DNA of 64,000 bases from Loktanella sp. DSM 29012 (lineage in GTDB: Bacteria; Pseudomonadota; Alphaproteobacteria; Rhodobacterales; Rhodobacteraceae), in contig NZ_FOEJ01000005.1 of the NCBI RefSeq assembly GCF_900110705.1, positions 186,001 to 250,000 of the forward strand. The letters run 5' to 3'. Under the pieces are notes generated by a model, which saw only the letters and a program-made list of their open reading frames with translations, ran no database searches and was not told where the DNA came from. How positions within the stretch are numbered: position 1 is the first letter of the stretch; the number at the start of each line of letters is the position of its first letter. Position numbers and translations under genes: made by a program. Shown piece by piece: positions 9,431-18,974 of this stretch.

Positions 9431-9442
9431 TCCGACGGGAGT
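9415..9442 (-). terminator. Intrinsic terminator of rpoH
   Basis: A perfect inverted repeat, ACTCCCGTCGGA - GGCA - TCCGACGGGAGT. On the minus strand it is followed directly by ATTTTTTG. It lies 28 bp beyond the rpoH stop codon and fits a rho-independent terminator. Confidence 0.85.
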
Positions 9443-9469
9443 AACTCTTAACCGACCCTAGCGAGGGGA

Positions 9470-10366
9470 TCACACGTCCTCAAGCATCCCGCGTTCGGCC
9501 GCCAGTTCGCGCATGCGCTTTTGCAGCTTTTCAAAGGCCCGAACCTCGATCTGGCGAATCCGTTCGCGGCTGACGTCATACTGGCTGGACAGGTCTTCCA
9601 GCGTTATGGTCTCGTCGTTCAGGCGACGCTGCATCAGAATGTCCTTTTCGCGGTCGTTCAGGACCTGCATCGCCTCGGCCAGCATCTCGCGGCGGCTTTC
9701 CAGCTCGTCACGTTCCGCATAATCGCCGGCCTGATCCGCGTCCTCGTCTTCCAGCCAGTCCTGCCATTGCATCGTGCCCTCGCCCTCGGACCCGACGGTG
9801 GCGTTCAGGGATGCATCGCCACCGGACATGCGGCGGTTCATCGACACGACCTCGTCCTCGGTCACACCCAGATCGGTCGCGATCCGCTTGACGTTCTCGG
9901 GGCGCAGGTCGCCGTCTTCCAGTGCGCCGATACGCGATTTCGCCTTGCGCAGGTTGAAAAACAGCTTCTTTTGCGCCGAGGTCGTGCCCAGTTTCACCAT
10001 CGACCACGACCGCAGGACGTATTCCTGAATGGCCGCGCGGATCCACCACATGGCATAGGTCGCAAGGCGAAACCCTTTTTCAGGATCAAATTTCTTGACC
10101 GCCTGCATCAGGCCCACGTTCGCCTCGGAAATCACCTCGGCCTGCGGCAGGCCATAGCCGCGATAGCCCATGGCGATCTTGGCGGCGAGGCGCAGGTGGC
10201 TGGTCACCATCTTGTGTGCCGCTTCCGTATCGCCATCTTCGGCCCAACGCTTGGCCAGCATGTATTCTTCTTCGGGTTCCAGCATCGGAAACTTGCGGAT
10301 TTCCTGCATGTAGCGGTTCAAGCCCTGCTCTGGGCTCGGTGCCGGTAGGTTCTTGTAATCGCTCAT
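9470..10366 (-). CDS. rpoH: RNA polymerase heat-shock sigma factor RpoH (sigma-32)
   Basis: 298 residues. Region 2 holds AHKMVTSHLRLAAKIAMGY, the DPEKGFRLATYAMWWIRA recognition of the -10 element, and the RpoH box QKKLFFNLRKAK that distinguishes RpoH from RpoD. Region 4 has DREKDILMQRRL and SRERIRQIEVRAFEKL (HTH for the -35). It directs transcription of chaperone and protease genes on heat or protein-folding stress. A clear ribosome site, AGGGGAAG, precedes the ATG. Rhodobacterales often have two rpoH paralogues; which one this is cannot be told here. Confidence 0.96.
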   Translation of the reverse strand: MSDYKNLPAPSPEQGLNRYMQEIRKFPMLEPEEEYMLAKRWAEDGDTEAAHKMVTSHLRLAAKIAMGYRGYGLPQAEVISEANVGLMQAVKKFDPEKGFRLATYAMWWIRAAIQEYVLRSWSMVKLGTTSAQKKLFFNLRKAKSRIGALEDGDLRPENVKRIATDLGVTEDEVVSMNRRMSGGDASLNATVGSEGEGTMQWQDWLEDEDADQAGDYAERDELESRREMLAEAMQVLNDREKDILMQRRLNDETITLEDLSSQYDVSRERIRQIEVRAFEKLQKRMRELAAERGMLEDV

Positions 10367-10409
10367 TTTGACTTCCCCTGGATGGCCAATGTATCAGGCC
10401 TTAACATGG

Positions 10410-10437
10410 ATATGGGTTGCACGGCTTGGTGTTGCAA
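10410..10437 (-). promoter_or_regulatory. Possible promoter of rpoH
   Basis: On the minus strand TTGCAA (10437-10432) is followed 15 bp later by CCCATAT (10416-10410), about 45 bp before the rpoH ATG. The CCCATAT-like -10 resembles sigma-32 promoters and would fit autoregulation, but the match is loose. Confidence 0.3.
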
Positions 10438-10510
10438 TCTCATGCGCTTCATAAACCTAACATTTTCTAGCCCGCCCGGTTCCCGTCGCATAGCTGCAAA
10501 AATGCACAGT

Positions 10511-11542
10511 TCAGCCGCGATGATCCAGATTATTCACAAGTTCGATCATATCCTGGGGCAGCGGAGCCTCGAACGCCAGCGCATCGCCGCTGACGGGATG
10601 AACAAAGCCCAGGGTCGCGGCATGCAGCGCTTGCCGGGGGAAATTGCGCGCCGCGGCGACACCGGCCTCGCCCACCGACTTGGCCGACAGTTTCTGCCGG
10701 CCACCATAGGTCGGATCACCGATCAACCCGTGGCCGCAATGGGCCATATGCACCCTGATCTGGTGGGTGCGGCCCGTTTCCAGCCAGCATTCGATCAGCG
10801 CCGCCGCAGCGGGGGTTCCCAGCGGTTGCACGATCCGTGCCCGCGTCACCGCATGGCGCCCCGTGCTGAACGACACCGCTTGCCGCTGGCGGTCAGTCTT
10901 GTGCCGTCCCAGGAACGTTTGCACCTTGAGGATATTCGCCGCCTCGAAACTGGTGCCTTTGACCCCGCGCAGGCGCGGATCGCTGGCATCGGGCACCCCG
11001 AAACAGACGGCCAGATAGCGCCTCTCCACCGTGTGGGCCGCAAATTGCGCCGCCAACCCCTGATGCGCCTTGTCGGATTTCGCGACCACCAGCAGGCCGC
11101 TGGTGTCCTTGTCGATGCGGTGCACGATGCCGGGACGCCTCATGCCGCCGACGCCGGACAGATCATCGCCGCAGTGATGGATCAGCGCATTGACCAGGGT
11201 GCCGTCGGGGCTGCCGGGGGCCGGATGCACCACCATGCCCGCAGGCTTGTTCAGCACGATCAGGTCCGCGTCCTCGAACACCACATCCAGCGCGATGTCC
11301 TGTGCGGTGATATGGCTCTCGCTGACGACGGGCGTCGTCACGACGATCTCTGCACCCTCTGACAGGCGCTGGCGCGGGTTTGTCTCGACCACGCCATTCA
11401 CGGTCACGGCCCCTTCGGCGATCAGCGCCCCCAGGCGCGAGCGCGACAGCGTCGCGTCCTGCGGCACATCGCGGGCCAGTGCCTTGTCCATCCGCGCGGG
11501 CGGATCGGGCTGGATGGTAAAGCGAACGGTGGTGTCTGACAT
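10511..11542 (-). CDS. RluA family pseudouridine synthase (RluD-like)
   Basis: 343 residues: an N-terminal S4 RNA-binding domain (SRLGALIAEGAVTVNG) and then the RluA-type catalytic domain. The catalytic aspartate is in GIVHRIDKDTSGLL, and the supporting motifs LNKPAGMVVHP, RRYLAV and TGRTHQIRVH are all present. The S4 domain and length point to RluD, which modifies 23S rRNA helix 69, but RluC-type specificity cannot be excluded. Monocistronic by position. Confidence 0.9.
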   Translation of the reverse strand: MSDTTVRFTIQPDPPARMDKALARDVPQDATLSRSRLGALIAEGAVTVNGVVETNPRQRLSEGAEIVVTTPVVSESHITAQDIALDVVFEDADLIVLNKPAGMVVHPAPGSPDGTLVNALIHHCGDDLSGVGGMRRPGIVHRIDKDTSGLLVVAKSDKAHQGLAAQFAAHTVERRYLAVCFGVPDASDPRLRGVKGTSFEAANILKVQTFLGRHKTDRQRQAVSFSTGRHAVTRARIVQPLGTPAAAALIECWLETGRTHQIRVHMAHCGHGLIGDPTYGGRQKLSAKSVGEAGVAAARNFPRQALHAATLGFVHPVSGDALAFEAPLPQDMIELVNNLDHRG

Positions 11543-11587
11543 CGGGCGTCTCCTTGGTGCCGCGCTTAGCGCCCCGCGCGCCGCTTG

Positions 11588-12613
11588 TCACGGCTGGACG
11601 ACGGCCGCGGTCCACTCCGTCAGGAACTTCTGGCGCATCATCGGGTCGACATAGACCAGCAGGCCGGGGTCCAGCCGGATCGGACGCAACTGCGGTGCTG
11701 CGGTGATCGTCGTATCAGACACCGGCGGCAAACCTGCGTCAGCCAGCAGCGCCTGACCCTGTGGTGACAGCAGGAACGACAGGAACCCGGCACCGGCGGC
11801 AGGGTCCGTGCTGGTCACCGGCACCAGCGCCGTGCGCAGCAGGACATGGGTGAAATCGGCAGGCTGGATGACCACCATGCCCGGATCGGGCCGCGCCGCG
11901 GCATAGGACCCCAGCACATTATAGGCCAGCGCCAGCCGCCCCGATTGCACATCGTCGATCATCGCCGCACTGGCGGTATACAGCTGCGGGTGCAGACTGC
12001 CCGCGACCTCTGACAGTCGCCAGGCACTGTCGGACTGCCGCGCATCCTGCGTGGCAAACAGATAGCCAGCCCCGGACCCGGCGGGATCATAGGTGCCGAT
12101 GCGCCCGGCAAACCGTTCGGCATTGTCACGCAGCAGCGCCACCAGATCGGCCCGGCTTTGGGGTAGCGGCAGGCCCGCAAAATCGGCCCGCCGTGCGATC
12201 ATCACCACCGGTTCCTGCGCCACGGCGAACAGGCGGTCGCGCCAGCGCGCCCAGTCCGGCAACACGCCACCGCCGTCAAATGCCCGCGCCGCACCGTCGT
12301 TGGCCAGCTTCATCTGCAGATCCATCGCCGATGAAATCACCAGATCGAATGCCGCGCCGTCGCCCGCGATTGCGGCATAGACCTGCTGGCTGTTGGCCAC
12401 CGTATAACGTACGGTCAAATCAGGCCGCGTTTCCAGATAGCCCGCGATGACCGGGGCGAAAACCGCGGCATCCGTCGTCGACAGCACCGACACGACCTGC
12501 GCGCCCGCGCCAAAGGTCGCGACCTCCTCGATCTCGAACGCCAGCGCAGGGCGGGCGAACAGCCCCCCGATCAGGGTCAGTGTCAGCGCAAGGGCAAGTG
12601 CAAGGTCGCGCAT
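11588..12613 (-). CDS. Periplasmic substrate-binding protein (orphan, in a sensor-kinase operon)
   Basis: 341 residues, extracellular solute-binding protein family 1. The signal peptide is MRDLALALALTLTLIGGLF with a probable A-L-A cleavage before FEIEEVATFG. The mature part has VLSTTDAAVFAPVIAGYLE and DLVISSAMDLQMKLANDG, which resemble iron/anion-type binding proteins. The start lies 31 bp inside the preceding kinase gene, so it is the third gene of a TctD-TctE operon. No ABC permease or ATPase is encoded nearby. It may present a ligand to the kinase rather than to a transporter (inference). Confidence 0.82.
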   Translation of the reverse strand: MRDLALALALTLTLIGGLFARPALAFEIEEVATFGAGAQVVSVLSTTDAAVFAPVIAGYLETRPDLTVRYTVANSQQVYAAIAGDGAAFDLVISSAMDLQMKLANDGAARAFDGGGVLPDWARWRDRLFAVAQEPVVMIARRADFAGLPLPQSRADLVALLRDNAERFAGRIGTYDPAGSGAGYLFATQDARQSDSAWRLSEVAGSLHPQLYTASAAMIDDVQSGRLALAYNVLGSYAAARPDPGMVVIQPADFTHVLLRTALVPVTSTDPAAGAGFLSFLLSPQGQALLADAGLPPVSDTTITAAPQLRPIRLDPGLLVYVDPMMRQKFLTEWTAAVVQP

Positions 12614-13944
12614 GTGCCGCCTCCTGGTCTGGGTGAAATCGTGAATGTCCCGCCGCAGGCCCGTGCCGCGTCGCGCACGATGGACAGGCCCAGCCCGGAG
12701 CCCACCACATCGCCCACGTTGTCGCCCCTTGCAAAGCGTCCGGTCAGTGCCGCCGCACCGCCCCCGCCCAGCCCGCGCCCCCGGTCGCAGACCGTGACAC
12801 AACCGTCAGACGTCAGTGCGACCTCGATATCCGTGTCGGCGGTCCCGTATTTCAGCGCGTTGTCCAGCAGGTTGCGCAAGGCGCTTTCCAGCAGCAGACG
12901 GTCCGCCGACAGCGGCACCGGGCCCACGGGCAAGTCCAGCACGAACGCCATGTCGCGCATGTCGGCGGTCGGTGCCATCTGGCCCACCAGATCGCGCAGC
13001 ACCACCGCCAGGTCCAACGCATCCTGGGTGGGCTGGTCGCTGCGGTAGATGACGCTTGCGTGGTCCAGCATCTGCCCCGTCGATCGCGCCGCATTGTCCA
13101 CCGCACGGATCACGTTGCGCAGGCTGGCCCGCGTCGCGTCGTCCGTTGCCTGCCGCAAGGCTACCTCGGTCTGCATTCGCACCGTGGCCAATGGGGTGCG
13201 CACGTGATGGGCGGCTTCGGTGATAAAGGATTCGGTCCGGTCCAGCGCCGACCGCAGCCTCGCGATCAACCCGTTCAGCGCCGCCACCAGCGGCACCAGT
13301 TCACGCGGGACGGCACGCCTGACGGGGCGCAGGTCCTGCGGTCCACGTCGGCCCACCGCCAGCGCCAGATCATGCACCGGGGCCAGCACGGACCGCGCCG
13401 AAATCAGCGCCAGCACGGCCGCAAGCGCAAAGATGCCAAGGCCCAGTCCCGCCGCCCGGTTCGCCATCTGCGCCGAAATCACTGCCTGCGCGGTGCGCGT
13501 CTGGCCCAACAGCACCGTCACATCGACCCGGTTGCCGTCCACTAGCACGGACCGGCCCACGGCCCCGACCCGCACCTGCGCGTCCTGATAGGGGACCGTG
13601 TAAAACGCCGGTGTCAGCCCCGGCACAACATCAGGAAGCGGCAGGTCAGGGTAGCCGGTGACGGTCTGGTCCCCCACCAGAATGCGATAGAACACCCGGT
13701 CTTCACCCACCGCCCCCAGCATCGAAAACGCAGCATAGGGAATGTCCACGCTGATCCCGTCCGCACCGCCACGCAATTCCTCGGCGATGACGACGGTTGC
13801 CGTGCCCAGGACCGAATCCTGCACGGTCTGGATCGCCGCACCCGCCACACCGCGCACCGCCAGATACAGCACCAGCGCCAGCAGGGCCGCCACGCCGATC
13901 CCCTGCAACAGCAACCGGCGCCGGATCGAGGCTGGCCGCCTCAC
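12583..13944 (-). CDS. tctE: Sensor histidine kinase, TctE-like
   Basis: 453 residues. TM1 is at about 12-35 (LLQGIGVAALLALVLYLAV). A periplasmic 2CSK_N-type domain follows, then TM2 at about 165-185. Next are a short HAMP-like linker, the HisKA domain with phosphoacceptor His in EAAHHVRTPL, and the HATPase domain with LRNLLDNALKYG (N box), DRGRGLG (G1) and GSGLGLSIVRD (G2). TctE kinases sense tricarboxylates. Its ATG overlaps the regulator's stop (ATGA). The divergent TctCBA genes are the obvious target. Confidence 0.88.
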   Translation of the reverse strand: MRRPASIRRRLLLQGIGVAALLALVLYLAVRGVAGAAIQTVQDSVLGTATVVIAEELRGGADGISVDIPYAAFSMLGAVGEDRVFYRILVGDQTVTGYPDLPLPDVVPGLTPAFYTVPYQDAQVRVGAVGRSVLVDGNRVDVTVLLGQTRTAQAVISAQMANRAAGLGLGIFALAAVLALISARSVLAPVHDLALAVGRRGPQDLRPVRRAVPRELVPLVAALNGLIARLRSALDRTESFITEAAHHVRTPLATVRMQTEVALRQATDDATRASLRNVIRAVDNAARSTGQMLDHASVIYRSDQPTQDALDLAVVLRDLVGQMAPTADMRDMAFVLDLPVGPVPLSADRLLLESALRNLLDNALKYGTADTDIEVALTSDGCVTVCDRGRGLGGGGAAALTGRFARGDNVGDVVGSGLGLSIVRDAARACGGTFTISPRPGGGTCATLHLPLR

Positions 13945-14606
13945 CCTTGGGTCAACCGGTAACCGACACCGCGCACCGTCTCGATCCGTGCCGCAGATCC
14001 CGACAGCTTCTTGCGCAAGCGCCCGACATAGACCTCGATCGCGTTGTCGCTGACGGCCTCGGACGCGGACAAGAGCCTGTCATGCAGATGCCCCTTGGAG
14101 AAAATGCGCCCGGGGCCCGCCATCAGAATTTCCAGCAGCCGCAGTTCGCGGTTGCGCAGATCACGTACGTCGCCCCCCACGGCCACGGTCCCACCCAGCG
14201 GATCGAACACCAGATCGGCGTAGATCACCTGCGTCTGCGCCGTTCCGCCGCGCCTGCGCAAAACCGCCCGCACGCGCGCCTCCAGTTCCGCGAAATCGAA
14301 TGGCTTGGTCACATAATCGTCCGCACCCGTGTCCAGCAGGGCCACGCGGTCGCTGACGCCCGCGCGCGCCGTCATCACGATCACCGGCGTATCGCGCGGC
14401 ACACGCCTGTGTGCGGCCAGAAAATCGCGCCCGTCACCATCGGGCAGCATGATATCCAGCAGGATCAGGTCATAGCTGGACACCGCCAGATGCGCCTCGG
14501 CCTCGGCCAGACTGCGCGCCCAATCCACGCCGTGCCCGTCCAGCGTCAACCGGTCCAGCACGGCCTGCCCCAGATCGGGCGTGTCCTCTACCAGCAAAAA
14601 CCGCAA
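13941..14606 (-). CDS. tctD: OmpR-family response regulator, TctD-like (TTG start)
   Basis: 221 residues. Receiver domain: acidic pair E7-D8, phosphoacceptor D51 in LILLDIMLP, conserved T in VIVMTARA and K in VTKPFDF. The C-terminal winged helix ends in EVYVGRLRKKL and VRGVGYRLTQG. No ATG precedes the conserved FLLVEDT. I place the start at the TTG at 14606, which has an AAGGGA ribosome site 7 bp upstream. It is divergent from tctC, so it probably activates the transporter operon through the 122-bp intergenic region. Confidence 0.88.
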   Translation of the reverse strand: MRFLLVEDTPDLGQAVLDRLTLDGHGVDWARSLAEAEAHLAVSSYDLILLDIMLPDGDGRDFLAAHRRVPRDTPVIVMTARAGVSDRVALLDTGADDYVTKPFDFAELEARVRAVLRRRGGTAQTQVIYADLVFDPLGGTVAVGGDVRDLRNRELRLLEILMAGPGRIFSKGHLHDRLLSASEAVSDNAIEVYVGRLRKKLSGSAARIETVRGVGYRLTQG

Positions 14607-14728
14607 AAAGAATCCCTTTCTCTCGCACCGTGACAGGTTAGCGTCAGCTTGGGCGCAAACAAAGTGACCCTGCAAGGGTGTGCCGTGGGAGACAGCACAT
14701 CCGCAAGCGACATAATGGGAGGAATACC

Positions 14729-15694
14729 ATGTCAAAGACCTTGTTGCGCGCGCTGTCCAGCGCCGCTGTTCTGGCCGTCACGGCCACATCCGCATTCGCC
14801 ATTGAATGCATCGCACCCGCCAACCCCGGCGGTGGCTGGGACTTTACCTGCCGTCAGGTGGGCAAGATTATGTATGACATCGGTCAGGTTGCCGATCCCG
14901 TGCAGGTCACCAACCTTGCCGGTGCCGGTGGCGGTCTGGCCTTTTCCACGGTGGTCAACGAACGCAACAGCGATCCTGACCTGATGGTGGCCGCCTCCAG
15001 CGCGACAACGACCCGTCTGGCACAGAACGCCTTTGGCGGTGCAACCGCCGATCAGGTGCGTTTCGTCGGTGCGATCGGTGCCGATCCGGGTGTCATCGTC
15101 GTGGCCGCCGACAGCCCCTATCAGTCGCTGGGCGATCTGGTTGACGCCATCAAGGCCGACCCCGGTTCGGTCGCCTTTGCAGGCGGTTCGGCCGTCGGCG
15201 GTTTCGACCACCTCAAGCCGCTTCAGGTACTCAAGGCCGCAGGCTTTGATGACATCACCAAGGTCCGTTACATCGGCGTTGACGGTGGTGCCGACGCGAT
15301 CACCCAGACCGTCGGTGGCTTTACCCAGGCCATGACGGGCGACATGTCCGAAATCGTGGGCTTCATCCCCACCGGCGACATCCGCGTCCTGGCGGTGATG
15401 ACCGACGAGCGCGTTCCGGGCTTTGAGGATATCCCCACCGCCAAGGAACAGGGTTTCGACGTGCGCGCAGTGAACTGGCGCGGGATGTATGTCCCCAAGG
15501 ACATCAGCGACGAGCGTTTCCAGAAATGGGCGGTCATGTTGCAGGCGGTGGCTGAATCCGCCGAATGGCAGCAGGCCATGGCCGACAACGGACTGGCACC
15601 CTTCACGCTGGTCGGTGACGAATTCCAGGCATGGGTTGACGGGGTCGTCGCGGAAACCGAGGCCCTGTCCCGTGAAATCGGTGTGATCCAGTAA
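14729..15694 (+). CDS. tctC: Tripartite tricarboxylate transporter, periplasmic binding protein TctC
   Basis: 321 residues. The signal peptide is MSKTLLRALSSAAVLAVTA with cleavage near SAFA. The Bug/TctC motif IAPANPGGGWDFTCR lies at the mature N-terminus, and VTNLAGAGGGLAF matches the ligand-carboxylate loop. The ATG at 14729 has the ribosome site GGGAGGA. It captures a carboxylate in the periplasm and passes it to TctAB. The stop is 1 bp from tctB. Confidence 0.93.
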   Translation: MSKTLLRALSSAAVLAVTATSAFAIECIAPANPGGGWDFTCRQVGKIMYDIGQVADPVQVTNLAGAGGGLAFSTVVNERNSDPDLMVAASSATTTRLAQNAFGGATADQVRFVGAIGADPGVIVVAADSPYQSLGDLVDAIKADPGSVAFAGGSAVGGFDHLKPLQVLKAAGFDDITKVRYIGVDGGADAITQTVGGFTQAMTGDMSEIVGFIPTGDIRVLAVMTDERVPGFEDIPTAKEQGFDVRAVNWRGMYVPKDISDERFQKWAVMLQAVAESAEWQQAMADNGLAPFTLVGDEFQAWVDGVVAETEALSREIGVIQ

Positions 15695-15695
15695 A

Positions 15696-16139
15696 ATGAC
15701 ACGCCCATCAGACCGTATCTTTGGTCTGGTCGTGATCCTGGCGGCGCTCGCGTATATCGCGAGCGCCCTCCAGGTGCAGGCCAGTTTCCTGTCTGACCCC
15801 GTGGGTCCAAAGGCCTTTCCGATTGCTGTCGGGATCGTCGCCATCCTCTGCGCCGTCACCATGATCGCGCGCCCTGACGCAGAACCCGAATGGCCTGCCG
15901 TGCGCAGCACCCTGGCGATCGGCATCGCGATCGTCGTGCTGGTGATCTACGCCTATGCGCTCAAGCCGCTTGGCTTCCTGATCCCGACGGCCGTGGTCGC
16001 CGCGATCCTCAGCTACCAGATTTCCCCCAGCCCCAAGGTGTCGGTTCTGTCAGGCATCGGCCTGTCCATCGGCCTGTTCGTGCTGTTCCGTTTCGTGCTG
16101 GGCCTCAGCCTGTTCGGCTTTCCCAGAGGGTGGTTCTAA
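15696..16139 (+). CDS. tctB: Tripartite tricarboxylate transporter, small membrane subunit TctB
   Basis: 147 residues with four predicted membrane spans: IFGLVVILAALAYIASAL, AFPIAVGIVAILCAVTMIA, LAIGIAIVVLVIYAYAL, and a C-terminal pair around LSGIGLSIGLFVLFRFVLGL. This is the usual size and topology of TctB (PF07331). It sits between tctC and tctA and its stop TAA overlaps the tctA ATG. Confidence 0.9.
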   Translation: MTRPSDRIFGLVVILAALAYIASALQVQASFLSDPVGPKAFPIAVGIVAILCAVTMIARPDAEPEWPAVRSTLAIGIAIVVLVIYAYALKPLGFLIPTAVVAAILSYQISPSPKVSVLSGIGLSIGLFVLFRFVLGLSLFGFPRGWF

Positions 16140-17650
16140 TGGCTGATCTTCTTGCAAACCTGTCGCTGGGCTTTGGCATCGCGCTGTCGCCCTACACGCT
16201 GCTGCTGGCGATCATCGGCTGTTTCATCGGCACCATCGTCGGCGCGCTGCCGGGTCTTGGGCCTGCAAACGGTGTCGCGATCATGATCCCGATCACATTT
16301 TCCATGGGTCTGGACGCCACCGGCGCGCTGATCCTGCTGACCGCGATCTACTATGGTGCCATGTACGGCGGGCGTATCAGCTCGATCCTGCTGAACATTC
16401 CCGGCGATGAACCTGCCATGATGACCACGCTCGACGGCTACCCGATGGCCAAGGCAGGCCGCGCGGGTGACGCGCTGGTGATTTCCGGTTTTGCGTCCTT
16501 TGTCGGGGCTTTCCTCGCAACCCTCGGTCTGGCTGTTCTGGCCCCGGCCCTCAGCCGGATCGCATATGAATTTGGCCCCGCCGAATATTTTGCCCTCTAT
16601 CTGCTGGCCTTCTGCACGCTGGGCGGCATCGCATCGAACAACCAGGCCAAGGCGGCACTGGCCTCTTGTCTTGGCATCGGCATCGCGATGATCGGCCTCG
16701 ATCCGAACTCTGGCCTGCCGCGCATGACGGGCGGCAACCTGCACCTGTATGACGGCATCGACTTTCTCGTCGCCATCGTCGGTCTGTTCGCAGTGTCCGA
16801 GGTGTTCTTTTTCATCGAGAGCAAGGGCAAGAGCGGTGCCGCGGGCATCAAGCTGCGCGGCCGCGTCACGGTCCCCTGGGCCGAAATCTGGACCACCCGC
16901 TGGACCATGATCCGCTGTTCTGTCGTGGGCTTTATCGCGGGTGTCCTGCCCGGTGCCGGTGCCTCGCTCGGCAGCTTCATGACCTACATGATGGAGAAAA
17001 GCATCGCCGGCGAAAAAGGCAAATTCGGCACCGGAGTCGCCAAGGGCATCGCCGCACCAGAGGTCGGCAACAACGCCGCCGCCGGTGGCGCGCTCGTGCC
17101 GATGCTGACGCTGGGCGTGCCAGGGTCCGGCACCACCGCCGTGTTGCTGGCCGTGCTGGTCACGCTGAACATCACACCCGGTCCGACGCTGTTCGTCGAA
17201 CGCCCCGACGTGGTCTGGTCGCTGATTGCATCCCTGCTGATCGCAAACTTCGTCCTGCTCGCCATGAACGTGCCGATGGTCAAGGTCTTCGTCAAAGTGC
17301 TCGAAGTGCCCCCCGCCATCCTCATGCCGGGCGTCACCATGGTCAGCTTTGTCGGTATCTACTCTCTGACAGGCAGCTACTTCGACCTGCTGCTGGTCGT
17401 GCTGTTCGGTGTGCTGGGCTACGTGTTGCGCAAACTTGACATCCCCACCGTACCGGTCATCCTCGGTATTCTCTTGGGGTCAAAAATGGAAAAGCAATTG
17501 CGCGATGCCATGGTGCTGTCGGACGGCGACTGGACCTACCTGTTCTCCTCCACGATCTCGAGCGTGCTGATCGTGGCGGCCATCGTGGGGTTCATCCTGC
17601 CGATCTTCCTGCGGGGGCGGATTCGCAAACCGCAGCGCATCAGTGACTAG
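16139..17650 (+). CDS. tctA: Tripartite tricarboxylate transporter, large permease TctA
   Basis: 503 residues, about 12 membrane spans. Signature sequences of TctA (PF01970) are TIVGALPGLGPANGVAIMIP, YYGAMYGGRISSILLNIPG and the repeat AGVLPGAGASLGSFMTYMME, which is the pseudo-symmetric second half. The ATG at 16139 overlaps the tctB stop by one base. It conducts proton- or sodium-coupled import of di- or tricarboxylates. Confidence 0.94.
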   Translation: MADLLANLSLGFGIALSPYTLLLAIIGCFIGTIVGALPGLGPANGVAIMIPITFSMGLDATGALILLTAIYYGAMYGGRISSILLNIPGDEPAMMTTLDGYPMAKAGRAGDALVISGFASFVGAFLATLGLAVLAPALSRIAYEFGPAEYFALYLLAFCTLGGIASNNQAKAALASCLGIGIAMIGLDPNSGLPRMTGGNLHLYDGIDFLVAIVGLFAVSEVFFFIESKGKSGAAGIKLRGRVTVPWAEIWTTRWTMIRCSVVGFIAGVLPGAGASLGSFMTYMMEKSIAGEKGKFGTGVAKGIAAPEVGNNAAAGGALVPMLTLGVPGSGTTAVLLAVLVTLNITPGPTLFVERPDVVWSLIASLLIANFVLLAMNVPMVKVFVKVLEVPPAILMPGVTMVSFVGIYSLTGSYFDLLLVVLFGVLGYVLRKLDIPTVPVILGILLGSKMEKQLRDAMVLSDGDWTYLFSSTISSVLIVAAIVGFILPIFLRGRIRKPQRISD

Positions 17651-18974
17651 GATCCTGATCCCCTCCGGGGCGCTCGGGCTCGGTTACGATCAGACTGCAC
17701 TTGATCGGGGCGTCGCCGCACGCCCCGATCTCATTGCCATCGACGGAGGATCAACCGACAGCGGCCCCAGCTACTTGGGCCGCGGCCTGTCCAAATACAC
17801 CCGCGCCGGGACCAAGGCGGAATGGGCCGGTCTGATCCGCGCCCGCCAGGCCGCCGGTTGCCCGCTGGTCATCGGCACCGCAGGCACCTGCGGCACCGAC
17901 AGCACCGTCGACTGGTTGGTCGACATCACCCGCGAAATTCTGGCCGAAGAAGGCCTGACCGCCACAATCGCCACGCTGAAATGCGAACAGGACCCGGCAC
18001 AGATCGCAAGAACCACGCTGACCGCCCTGCCCGGCGCACCGGATATCGACGCGGATACCATTGCCGATTGCACGCATATCGTGGCGCTGGCCGGGGCCGA
18101 ACAGATCATGGCCGCCCTCGACACAGGTGCCGACATCATCATCGCGGGGCGCACCACCGACACCGCGATCATCGCGGCGCTGCCCTTGCAGCGTGGCGAT
18201 CACGCGGGTGCCGTCTGGCACGGGGCCAAGGTCGGCGAATGCGGCGCACTATGCGCCACCAACCCGCAATCGGGCGTCCTGCTTCTGGACACAGACGCCG
18301 ACGGTTTTACGGTCACGCCACTTGCTGACGGGGCCTGCGCAACGCCGCACACCGTGTCGGCCCATATGCTGTATGAAAACTCCGACCCGTTCATCCTGCA
18401 TGAACCGGGCGGCTATCTTGACGTGACCGACGCGACCTACACGGCCATCGATGACCGATCCGTCCGTGTGACAGGTGCCGAATGGCACATAGCCGACGCC
18501 TATACCGTCAAGCTGGAGGGCGCGCGCATCGCAGGCTACCAGACCGTCGCCCTCGTCACGATTCGCGACCCGCACTACGTCGCCAACGCCGCGGCATGGT
18601 GCGACGATATCCTGCAAAAACACGCAGCCAAGGTCACCGCCCGCATGGGACCACAGGACTACGATTGCCAGCTGCGCATCATCGGCCAGACCGCGACCCT
18701 CGGGGCACTGGATCACAGCCCCGCACCCGCATCAGAGGTCGGCGTGCTGGCCATCGTTACCGCCGCCGATCAAACCACGGCCCATGACATCGCCAAACTG
18801 CTGAACCCCTACCTGCTGCACCACCCCCTGACCCGGGATGAGGAACAGCCGACCTTCGCCTTCCCCTTTTCGCCACCCGAAATCGACAAGGGTGCCGCCT
18901 ATGCCTTCGTCCTGCATCATGTCATGACGCTCAAGGATCCGATGGATGCCTTCCGACTGGAGGTACTCGCATGA
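17643..18974 (+). CDS. AtuA family protein (DUF1446)
   Basis: 443 residues starting at a GTG that overlaps tctA by 8 bp. The sequence begins ILIPSGALGLGYDQTALDRGV and has IDGGSTDSGPSYLG and IGTAGTCGTDSTVDWL, typical of the AtuA family (PF07287) first named from acyclic terpene utilisation. The biochemical reaction is not established for this branch. Gene order TctCBA-AtuA-DUF4387 suggests metabolism of the imported carboxylate (inference). Confidence 0.85.
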   Translation: MTRILIPSGALGLGYDQTALDRGVAARPDLIAIDGGSTDSGPSYLGRGLSKYTRAGTKAEWAGLIRARQAAGCPLVIGTAGTCGTDSTVDWLVDITREILAEEGLTATIATLKCEQDPAQIARTTLTALPGAPDIDADTIADCTHIVALAGAEQIMAALDTGADIIIAGRTTDTAIIAALPLQRGDHAGAVWHGAKVGECGALCATNPQSGVLLLDTDADGFTVTPLADGACATPHTVSAHMLYENSDPFILHEPGGYLDVTDATYTAIDDRSVRVTGAEWHIADAYTVKLEGARIAGYQTVALVTIRDPHYVANAAAWCDDILQKHAAKVTARMGPQDYDCQLRIIGQTATLGALDHSPAPASEVGVLAIVTAADQTTAHDIAKLLNPYLLHHPLTRDEEQPTFAFPFSPPEIDKGAAYAFVLHHVMTLKDPMDAFRLEVLA

